Source: JAGXIT01 sp964393815
GTDB taxonomy: Bacteria > Patescibacteriota > Saccharimonadia > Saccharimonadales > UBA4665
Assembly (NCBI GenBank): GCA_964393815.1
Contig: CAYMUP010000002.1
Coordinates: 1 to 62,654, forward strand
Length of the DNA: 62,654 bases
Direction: 5' to 3'
In this document: piece by piece, positions 51,781 through 58,569 of the stretch
Layout: every line of letters starts with the position of its first letter
Numbering within the stretch: position 1 is the first letter of the stretch
Program-made: the position numbers and the translations under genes
The notes under the pieces: generated by a model
What the model was told of the DNA's origin: nothing
What the model saw: the letters and a program-made list of their open reading frames with translations, nothing else
Databases searched by the model: none

Positions 51781-52035
51781 AATCACTAATTTCCAATTAG
51801 CAATTTACTATGATAAATGAATGACCAATTATCTATTAGCGATTAAGTCTAGGCTCAACTGATGTTGATTGATGCACTCTGTCTCCACATCGCTATTCGC
51901 CAATTGCCAATGTATTTGTTTTCTGGATTCACGATCAGGTCGGGAATGATGAGGGGGAGATCCTTCGGCTCGCTTTACTCGCTTAGGATGACACCGTGCT
52001 ACCGAAGTCTAGCATCAAATGCCCAATTCCCTACT
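51781..52035. repeat. heptanucleotide arrays and dispersed palindrome, no gene
   Basis: Units such as ATTTCCA ATTAGCA ATTTACT, then ATGACCA ATTATCT ATTAGCG, later ATTCGCC AATTGCC and AATGCCC AATTCCC. Between them lies a dispersed palindrome (GGATTCACGATCAGGTC, then GGATGACA at 51979-51993). This fills the 380-bp space before the small membrane protein. I see no gene in it. Confidence 0.6.
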
Positions 52036-52037
52036 CA

Positions 52038-52292
52038 CTACTGCTCTTTGCAATAAGACGAGCCGGACAGTAGCTTGTTGTTGCAAATGTCGTTTTTGAC
52101 ATTAAGTGTCTGTGAAGTCTGCGTCTGGATCTTGGTGATCTTCTCTTCGGTAGAGCGCACAAACATCACCATTTTAAAGATAAAGAAGCCCAAGATTAGT
52201 AGCGTCACCACTATTATGGTGCCAAAAAACGTAATCCAAAAATTTATAATTTTTAACTGGCGCGTTAGCTGCCGAGCGACCTGTTCGTCCAT
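52038..52292 (-). CDS. small single-pass membrane protein
   Basis: This 84-residue protein has a cytoplasmic start (MDEQVARQLTRQLKI), one long membrane helix (about 18-44) and a soluble tail with two cysteines (DICNNKLLSGSSYC) that could form a disulfide. It lies 15 bp after the possible nuclease gene on the same strand. No family is recognised. Confidence 0.5.
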   Translation of the reverse strand: MDEQVARQLTRQLKIINFWITFFGTIIVVTLLILGFFIFKMVMFVRSTEEKITKIQTQTSQTLNVKNDICNNKLLSGSSYCKEQ

Positions 52293-52307
52293 AGCTCTCC
52301 CCTTCTA

Positions 52308-53210
52308 TTACTCTCCGTACGTACCTAGTATAGCGCGAATGGCCGTACCTAGTTCTGCGGTATCTGCAAAACCAAATGAGTGAACTTCACCGTATCGCTG
52401 GTAGTCTATTCTCCAGAGCACAACAGCCACCTTTCCACCCTTGTGACCGTTTATCTCACCAATGTAGCCGAGGGCTTCAGCGGCGGTGACTTCCTCTTCA
52501 CGCAGTCGCCCTTCTCGGAGTAGATCGTATATGCGGTGTCGGTAGGCAGAAGGTGCTTTACAGTCGATATTGACGTGTTTGCCAGTAGCCGGGTCGGCTA
52601 TAACCATATCTATGCCCAGCGCATCACTCGCTCGGCTGGTCATTTGCGCCTGCAAACCTTCTGCCTGAACCCCGCGAAATACGGCAATCTCGCGCTCTAG
52701 CCCGCGCACGATCGCCTCGTACTGTTCATCGGTGAAACTACGCACACCCACTCTTTTACAAAACCAGTCTATAAGCCTACGCAGCTCAGTCTCAAAGCCC
52801 GCCAGCTCACCTTCCGGCAGAGCGAGCACCGTAGCTACAAACGCGTCGTTGAAATCTATAAGTTCATAGAGACGCTCGCCCCGTGATTTGTAACCATGCG
52901 GGTGCCGGTCCATCTGCACCTGCGCCATTGCTGCTTGTGGGGCCTGCAGCACCAATGCCTTTAACCAAGCCCACGCGACTGCCCCTCGCAGTTGACCACT
53001 CTTTTCGACCGTTTCAGCCTCGTGTCTTGCCGACTCTATAAGGGGCTTTAAGTGCGCGACATCGGGCTGCCTATGCCAGCGTTTGCCAGCAATAGCCACC
53101 TCGTTTCGCACGGCTGTTTGCACGCTTTGGTAAAGCGTATGTTGGCTCAAATCTTGCCGAGCAATCTGCTTTCCCGCCCGGTAGTCCCCATATTTTTGCC
53201 ACACCCTCAT
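52308..53210 (-). CDS. unknown protein with a PD-(D/E)XK-like motif
   Basis: This 300-residue soluble protein is mostly helical in the first 190 residues. Near residue 203 the stretch ALGIDMVIADPATGKHVNID followed by CKAPSAYR has the Asp...(Asp)-x-Lys spacing of PD-(D/E)XK nuclease folds: D of GID, then DCK after a beta hairpin. A Glu in the helical part could complete the site. No helicase or methylase lies nearby, so a restriction role has no local support. It follows the NUDIX gene by 4 bp. Confidence 0.5.
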   Translation of the reverse strand: MRVWQKYGDYRAGKQIARQDLSQHTLYQSVQTAVRNEVAIAGKRWHRQPDVAHLKPLIESARHEAETVEKSGQLRGAVAWAWLKALVLQAPQAAMAQVQMDRHPHGYKSRGERLYELIDFNDAFVATVLALPEGELAGFETELRRLIDWFCKRVGVRSFTDEQYEAIVRGLEREIAVFRGVQAEGLQAQMTSRASDALGIDMVIADPATGKHVNIDCKAPSAYRHRIYDLLREGRLREEEVTAAEALGYIGEINGHKGGKVAVVLWRIDYQRYGEVHSFGFADTAELGTAIRAILGTYGE

Positions 53211-53214
53211 TGCT

Positions 53215-53634
53215 CTACAGCCCCGCTACTTCCTGTTGGTAATCAAGCGGGTATTTGTTGGCGAGAAGTTCAGCTGCACGGGCTGGTTCATACCAGCCTA
53301 ACTCCAGTCCTTCTTCACCTGGGATTGGTTTTTGGCCACTGTTAAGTTTCACTTCATATATAACAAGCACGAGGTCAACCGGGCCGTTTTCTGTCTCGAT
53401 CTGCTTGTTGGCTTTTTGCACACTTGAAAGCTTTGCAGATGCAATCTCTCTCACACTAATTTCTTCGTGAAGCTCACGCTGGAGTGTCTGTAGCAAATCT
53501 TCCCCCGGCTCCATACGGCCACCAGGTATATCCCACCATGACTCACCATGTTTAGCCTCGTGCACTAAGAGAATCTTACCTTCTTCGCCTCGCACAAGCG
53601 CTTTAACACCTATCTGAAATAACTGCTCCGCCAT
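53215..53634 (-). CDS. NUDIX hydrolase
   Basis: This 139-residue protein contains the NUDIX box GGRMEPGEDLLQTLQRELHE and the rest of REXXEEI at about residues 37-59. Members hydrolyse nucleoside diphosphates linked to other groups. The substrate cannot be told. Residues about 92-107 (YEVKLNSGQKPIPGEE) are encoded by DNA that shares a 20-base exact match with the intergenic repeat at 61499, although the protein has normal NUDIX length. Confidence 0.88.
   Translation of the reverse strand: MAEQLFQIGVKALVRGEEGKILLVHEAKHGESWWDIPGGRMEPGEDLLQTLQRELHEEISVREIASAKLSSVQKANKQIETENGPVDLVLVIYEVKLNSGQKPIPGEEGLELGWYEPARAAELLANKYPLDYQQEVAGL
53314..53357. repeat. 45-bp module match inside NUDIX gene
   Basis: TTCACCTGGGATTGGTTTTT followed by GTTAAGTTTCACTTCAT, in the same orientation and order as the intergenic copy at 61499-61544. 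Confidence 0.6.
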
Positions 53635-53664
53635 ATACCATCTAGCATAGCATGATCAACACGC

Positions 53665-53898
53665 TTATTGCTGAGGACGGATGATCCCGGCTGCTGCTTC
53701 AAGTACGGTTGCCATGCGCTCACGCAGACTTGTAGGTAACTCTACTGTAGGATCTGACTCCTGTTCAGCTTCTAGTTCTTTCTTCCCTCCTTCTACATAA
53801 TCCCTTGCCCCAACGAGCCCCGTCGTTGGCGTTGTATTATCCCCACCTGTTAAGATTCTTAACCCTCTTTCTACGCCCGTTCCTAATTCTCTACCCAT
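53665..53898 (-). CDS. small acidic protein of unknown function
   Basis: This 77-residue soluble protein is rich in Gly, Thr and Glu. There is a possible helical C-terminus (SLRERMATVLEAAAGII) and a flexible start. A GGAG site lies before the ATG. It lies alone between polA and the NUDIX gene on the same strand. No family is recognised, so it is only moderately supported as a gene. Confidence 0.4.
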   Translation of the reverse strand: MGRELGTGVERGLRILTGGDNTTPTTGLVGARDYVEGGKKELEAEQESDPTVELPTSLRERMATVLEAAAGIIRPQQ

Positions 53899-54031
53899 AA
53901 TTAACAGCTCCTTTATTTAGACTCTTTGTCTGTCAAATCTTAAATTTAATTATCGCAGCAAACCAATTGCCTTTCAGTGACATATCCCACTGCACCAGAT
54001 ACTAACCTATCTTCTACCTTTTTCTGGAAGC

Positions 54032-56704
54032 TTACAACTCGCCCCAGTTTTGGCCGATAGAGGTGTCTACATCTAGTTTGACGGGTAGCTCTGGATAGAT
54101 GCTTTCCATGGTAGTTTTAAGCAGAGTAGCGACTTTTTCGGCGTCGGCTTCGTCGCACTCAACAAGTATAGAATCGTGAATTTGCAGAAGCTGATCGGCA
54201 GAAGGTACTTCGGCGGCAAGTTTTTTGTCTACCGCGACCATAGCGAGTTTCATAAGGTCGGCCTCGGTACCCTGTATGGGCATATTCATGGCTGCACGCT
54301 CGGCGGCTGCACGTACGATATAGTTGCTCGACTTTATGTCGGGCATAGGACGTCGTCGGCCAAGCAGTGTTTCGACGTATCCTTCGGTGCGAGCTTGCTC
54401 TTTGAGCTTCTCTAGATAGCCCATTAGCGGTGCTCTCAGACGGAAATATTCGTCTATAAACTCTTTGGCCTGAGTAAACGTCATGCCCGTGGCCGCTGCC
54501 AGCCCATGAGGACTCATGCCATACAGCACGCCAAAATTGATGGTTTTAGCGGCCGAGCGCATCTGTTTAGTGACATCCTCGGGGCTACGGCCGTATACCT
54601 GCGCAGCCGTTGTGAGGTGGATGTCTGCGCCGCGGTTAAACATCGCAACCATCTCTTGATCGCCGCTCATGGCCGCCGCTAATCGCAGTTCAAACTGACT
54701 ATAGTCGGCGCTCACGAGCCGTTTGCCCTTGCCTGCTACAAATGCCGTACGAATCCGCTTGCCGAGATCGGTGCGAACCGGAATGTTTTGCAGGTTTGGG
54801 TCGGCGCTGCTCAGGCGCCCCGTTTGGGCAATAGTCATGTTGAAGGTCGTGTGTACCCGCCCGTGACCATCGGTTTGCTTTGGTAAGGTGTCAACATAGG
54901 TGTTTTTGAGCTTCGTGACCTCACGGAACTGGCTAATCAGGTCAACGATAGGGTGCTGACCACGCAGCTTGTCGAGCTCACTCGCCGCAGTGCTATAGCC
55001 AGTTTTGCCCTTTTTGATCCCCTGTTTGGGTAGATTAAGCTTCTCAAATAAAATATCTGCCAGCTGCGAAGGACTCGCGATGTTAAATTCCTGATCGGCG
55101 TGGCCGTAAATCTCCTGCTCAAGGTCAGAAATGGCGTCATTTATTTCATCAGCAAAACGTGCAAGGTAGTCGCTATCGAGCTGTATACCCTGGTACTCCA
55201 TGCGCGCCAGCACCGGCACGACCGGCATGTCTAGCTCAGTATTTAGTTTGATAAACTGCGGGTTTTTTGCCATTTCAGCCGCTTGACTATCTGCCACTGC
55301 CCGCACCACAGCCGCTATTTCGCCGGCGCGCGTTAAGATGTCTTCGTCACTGAGATCTTCAAAAGAAGAACCGTCATAACCAAGCTCTGCCGTCGCCAAG
55401 TCGGTGAGCGACTGCGCGCGCGTTAGACTATTAAGCGTAAAGGCGCCCACAAGCACATCATGTTCTACAGATGGTAACTCAGTCGCCCCCATGCCGAGCA
55501 GCGTTTTGAGCGTAGATTTCACGTCGTAGCCAACGACGCTTGACGCCTCCAGGCCGAGTGCAGTTAGCACTGCCGCGTGGTCAAGTTTGGTGAGGTCAAA
55601 TGAATAGGTCGTTTTAGAATCTGGCGACACGATGAGCACTCTCGGGTCACGCCCGGCACTGCCTGCCGAACGACCATGAATAATCACGTTTTTCACCTGG
55701 GATGGCACTTTAACTTCGGTGAGTTTCACCGCATTATCGATAAGCGTTGTTTTAGACTTGGTGAAATCTTGGCTGGTTGCAGCGCGCGCAGCTTGGCTTT
55801 TTTCTAAATCCACATGCAGCACCTCGGGCACTTGCCGCGCAAGCGATCGAAACTCTAGCTTTTCAAAAAGCTCCACAATTTTGTCAGCTTTGGCACCTAC
55901 GTGTCCGTCCATGCGCTCAAGATCGAGTGGCACCGGCGCATCGAGCCAGAGCGCTGCCAGTTTTTTGCTCATATATGCGCTTTCTTTACCCGCCTCAAGT
56001 TTCTTCCGCAAACTTTCTTTGACCTGCCAGAGGTTTTCGTAGACGCCGTCGAGCGTTTTGTAATCTTTGAGGAGCTGAATGGCGGTCTTTTCGCCTACAC
56101 CGGGCACACCTGGGATGTTGTCTGACGAATCACCTTTGAGCGCCTTGAGGTCCAAAAATTGTTCGGGCTCAATACCGTATTTGGCCGTAAAGCTGGCGGG
56201 TGAATACAATTCTATGTCGCTAAGGCCTTTCTTAAGCCGAAACATCTTAGTCAGAGGGCCAACTGACTGTAATGCGTCCATATCTGAGGTAATGAGCAGG
56301 GTTTCGATGCCTTCGTCGGCTGCTTTTTTGGCGAGCGTCGCCATAATGTCATCCGCCTCGTAGTCGTCGAGTTCGTACAGCGGCCAGCCAAACGCGTCGA
56401 GCAACTCATGCAGTACCGGAATTTGTTCATAAAAATCTGGTGGTGCTGGCTTGCGACCGGCTTTGTACTCTGAGTAAATCGCGAGGCGCGAGCGAATGTT
56501 GGTCTTGGGTTTGTCCCACGCGACAGCCACATAATCTGGTTTGAGCTGTTTGATTACCTGCAGCGCCATCGTGGCAAAACCAAAAACACCGCCCGTCGGC
56601 GTACCGTCATTGGTAGCTAAGCTGCCCATGGCGTAGTAGCCACGGTAAAACACACTCTTACCGTCGATCACCGCCAACCGCTTCACGCCCGCTTCCTTCT
56701 CCAT
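54032..56704 (-). CDS. polA: DNA polymerase I
   Basis: This 890-residue protein has a 5' nuclease domain (about 1-300; GVPGVGEKTAIQLL), a 3'-5' exonuclease-like domain (about 340-500) and a polymerase domain (about 505-890; SADYSQFELRLAAAMSGD, KTINFGVLYGMS, QIHDSILVECDE). The exonuclease domain lacks the DxE metal motif (FDTETD in E. coli), so proofreading is probably absent. Residues about 321-339 (NAVKLTEVKVPSQVKNVII), in the linker between nuclease and exonuclease domains, are encoded by a full in-frame copy of the 45-bp repeat. A TATACT -10 box (56712-56717) lies 7 nt before the ATG. Confidence 0.96.
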   Translation of the reverse strand: MEKEAGVKRLAVIDGKSVFYRGYYAMGSLATNDGTPTGGVFGFATMALQVIKQLKPDYVAVAWDKPKTNIRSRLAIYSEYKAGRKPAPPDFYEQIPVLHELLDAFGWPLYELDDYEADDIMATLAKKAADEGIETLLITSDMDALQSVGPLTKMFRLKKGLSDIELYSPASFTAKYGIEPEQFLDLKALKGDSSDNIPGVPGVGEKTAIQLLKDYKTLDGVYENLWQVKESLRKKLEAGKESAYMSKKLAALWLDAPVPLDLERMDGHVGAKADKIVELFEKLEFRSLARQVPEVLHVDLEKSQAARAATSQDFTKSKTTLIDNAVKLTEVKVPSQVKNVIIHGRSAGSAGRDPRVLIVSPDSKTTYSFDLTKLDHAAVLTALGLEASSVVGYDVKSTLKTLLGMGATELPSVEHDVLVGAFTLNSLTRAQSLTDLATAELGYDGSSFEDLSDEDILTRAGEIAAVVRAVADSQAAEMAKNPQFIKLNTELDMPVVPVLARMEYQGIQLDSDYLARFADEINDAISDLEQEIYGHADQEFNIASPSQLADILFEKLNLPKQGIKKGKTGYSTAASELDKLRGQHPIVDLISQFREVTKLKNTYVDTLPKQTDGHGRVHTTFNMTIAQTGRLSSADPNLQNIPVRTDLGKRIRTAFVAGKGKRLVSADYSQFELRLAAAMSGDQEMVAMFNRGADIHLTTAAQVYGRSPEDVTKQMRSAAKTINFGVLYGMSPHGLAAATGMTFTQAKEFIDEYFRLRAPLMGYLEKLKEQARTEGYVETLLGRRRPMPDIKSSNYIVRAAAERAAMNMPIQGTEADLMKLAMVAVDKKLAAEVPSADQLLQIHDSILVECDEADAEKVATLLKTTMESIYPELPVKLDVDTSIGQNWGEL
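55690..55735. repeat. 45-bp TTTCACC module inside polA
   Basis: TTTCACCTGGGATGG, then TTTAACTTCGGTGAG, then TTTCACCGCATTA, the complete module. It lies in frame in a linker of the protein. This is the best intragenic copy. Confidence 0.8.
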
Positions 56705-56711
56705 ATCTGTT

Positions 56712-56717
56712 AGTATA
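56712..56717 (-). promoter_or_regulatory. -10 box of polA, leaderless layout
   Basis: TATACT ends 7 nt before the polA ATG. No Shine-Dalgarno is present. Confidence 0.5.
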
Positions 56718-56778
56718 CCCCAAATCCTTCTTGCGTGTCTTTACGAACCACAAACTTCCTTTCTCCCCTCTGGTACGT

Positions 56779-56784
56779 TACAAT
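56779..56784 (+). promoter_or_regulatory. -10 box of P-loop kinase gene, leaderless layout
   Basis: TACAAT ends 10 nt before the ATG at 56795. It is divergent from the polA promoter. Confidence 0.45.
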
Positions 56785-56794
56785 ACGTAGCGAT

Positions 56795-57361
56795 ATGACG
56801 GAAGTAAAAGTGATCGCGCTGGTTGGGATGCCGGGAGCTGGCAAGGGGCTCTGTGTTGAATACCTCGAGCAAAAGGGCTGGCCAAGTGTGTACCTTGGGG
56901 GCATCACCGTCGACGAAGTCAAAGCTCGCGGACTCGAAGTCAACGAAACCAACGAAAAAATGGTGCGCGAAGAGCTGCGTGCGACTGAGGGCGTGGGCGT
57001 TATGGCCAAGCGAATCATACCAAAGATCGAAGAGCTCGCTGGTGCTGGTCACAACGTTGTTATCGCCGACGGCATCTACAGCTGGACGGAATACAAGATC
57101 TTTAAAGAGCGGTTGGGTGAAAATGCAGTCATCATCGCTGTAGCCGCACCGCGCAAACTACGTCACGAGCGTTTATTGCACCGCCCCGTCCGACCTTTTA
57201 CAGACGAACAGGTAAGTGCCCGCGAGTACGCCGAGATCGAAAACATCGAAAAAGGCGGTCCCATCGCCAATGCCGACTACACGGTTATAAATAATGCGAG
57301 CCCAGACCAAACTTACCAACAACTAGAAGACATACTTGCCGAAAATAATCTCACTTCATAA
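56795..57361 (+). CDS. P-loop nucleotide kinase (UPF0200/dephospho-CoA-kinase-like)
   Basis: From MTEVKVIALVGMPGAGKG this is 188 residues. The P-loop GMPGAGKG, a central helix-rich LID (RELRHERLLHRPVRPFTDEQ type) and the C-terminal core pattern VIADGIYSWTEYKIF resemble the UPF0200 group of small kinases, mostly archaeal and CPR, related to CoaE and shikimate kinases. The substrate is unknown. The ATG at 56795 is preferred to that at 56735 because the latter lies across the promoter region. A 45-bp module copy begins a few bases after the stop. Confidence 0.75.
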   Translation: MTEVKVIALVGMPGAGKGLCVEYLEQKGWPSVYLGGITVDEVKARGLEVNETNEKMVREELRATEGVGVMAKRIIPKIEELAGAGHNVVIADGIYSWTEYKIFKERLGENAVIIAVAAPRKLRHERLLHRPVRPFTDEQVSAREYAEIENIEKGGPIANADYTVINNASPDQTYQQLEDILAENNLTS

Positions 57362-57365
57362 AACC

Positions 57366-57416
57366 AAGTGAAATCTACCCCTGTTAAAAATGGCAATGCG
57401 GTGAAATATTTAGTCG
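57366..57416. repeat. 45-bp module, intergenic, between kinase gene and rpoD
   Basis: AAGTGAAATC, then TACCCCTGTTAAAAA, then AATGCGGTGAAA, the module in the opposite orientation. It fills most of the gap between the convergent genes. Confidence 0.65.
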
Positions 57417-57434
57417 CAGGTTTTTAAAAACTAC

Positions 57435-58550
57435 CTACTTGATGTAGTCGTGGAGCTTGCGGGCGTCTTTGTGTTTGCGCAGTTTTGCAAGCGCCTTGGC
57501 CTCAATTTGACGAATACGCTCGCGAGTCACGCTAAACTCTTGGCCGACTTCCTCAAGTGTGTGTTGTTTGCCGTCCTCAAGCCCGAATCGGAGTTTCAAA
57601 ATCTTTTGCTCACGGTCAGTTAATGCCCCTAGCATGTCTTTGACCTGTTCTTTTAGGAGCTGTCCGGTGGCGGATTCTTCTGGCGTGACGGTGTCTTCGT
57701 CTTCGATAAAGTCGGCGAGCACTGACTCTTCCTCGTCGTCACGAATGCTCGCATCGAGACTAGAAATGTCCTGCTTGATCTTCATGATGTGTTCGACTTT
57801 TGCCTCTTCGATTTCCATTTCTTTAGCGATTTCGGCGTTTGTCGGTTCACGGTTGAGTTCCTGTGTCAAACGGCGCTGCGTGCGGAGCAATTTGTTGATG
57901 GTCTCCACCATGTGCACGGGTATGCGAATGGTACGAGCCTGGTCGGCGATGGCACGAGTGATGGCCTGGCGAATCCACCAGGTAGCGTAGGTGCTGAATT
58001 TGAAGCCCTTGTCTGGATCAAACTTTTCGACCGCACGAAGCAGACCAGTGTTGCCTTCTTGAATAAGGTCGAGCAGGTCAAGCCCACGACCAACGTAACG
58101 CTTGGCGATCGAAACCACGAGACGCATGTTGGCTTCTGCCATCTGGTCTTTGGCATCTTTGTCGCCGGCTACAACTCGTTTGGCGAGAGCTAACTCTTCT
58201 TCGGCGTTGAGAAGCGGAATTTTACCGATTTCACGCAGATACAGACGCACAGAGTCATCGGCGATATCGTCGAGGTAGGTTTGATCCTCGATCATAATTT
58301 CTTCTTCGTCCTCGATGAGCCATTCGTCGCTTAGATCAGTAGCGGCAGGCTCTTCTGGCGTAGAAACTTCTATGCCAGCTTCGCCGAGCTCGGTGTAGAG
58401 CGAGTCCAGCAGTTCTACGTTTTCCGGGCTATCGGGGATTTTGCTAAAAATGGTCTTTGCATCGATAGAACCAGCCTTTTTTGCTTGCTCTAATAGCTCT
58501 GCTTTTGCTTGCTCTAATGCTGCTTTGGGGTCTTCAGATTTTGGTGCCAC
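57435..58550 (-). CDS. rpoD: primary sigma factor (sigma-70)
   Basis: This 371-residue protein has region 1.2 (about 95-125), region 2 (about 130-210; DLIQEGNTGLLRAVEKFDP and FSTYATWWIRQAITRAI), region 3 and region 4 (about 300-370; DREQKILKLRFGLEDG and VTRERIRQIEAKALAKLR). It directs RNA polymerase to TTGACA/TATAAT promoters, which are the type found in this window. It lacks the long non-conserved insert of E. coli. It is 19 bp downstream of dnaG, the classical dnaG-rpoD order. Confidence 0.97.
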   Translation of the reverse strand: MAPKSEDPKAALEQAKAELLEQAKKAGSIDAKTIFSKIPDSPENVELLDSLYTELGEAGIEVSTPEEPAATDLSDEWLIEDEEEIMIEDQTYLDDIADDSVRLYLREIGKIPLLNAEEELALAKRVVAGDKDAKDQMAEANMRLVVSIAKRYVGRGLDLLDLIQEGNTGLLRAVEKFDPDKGFKFSTYATWWIRQAITRAIADQARTIRIPVHMVETINKLLRTQRRLTQELNREPTNAEIAKEMEIEEAKVEHIMKIKQDISSLDASIRDDEEESVLADFIEDEDTVTPEESATGQLLKEQVKDMLGALTDREQKILKLRFGLEDGKQHTLEEVGQEFSVTRERIRQIEAKALAKLRKHKDARKLHDYIK

Positions 58551-58569
58551 AGGCGTACTACTCCTCTTT

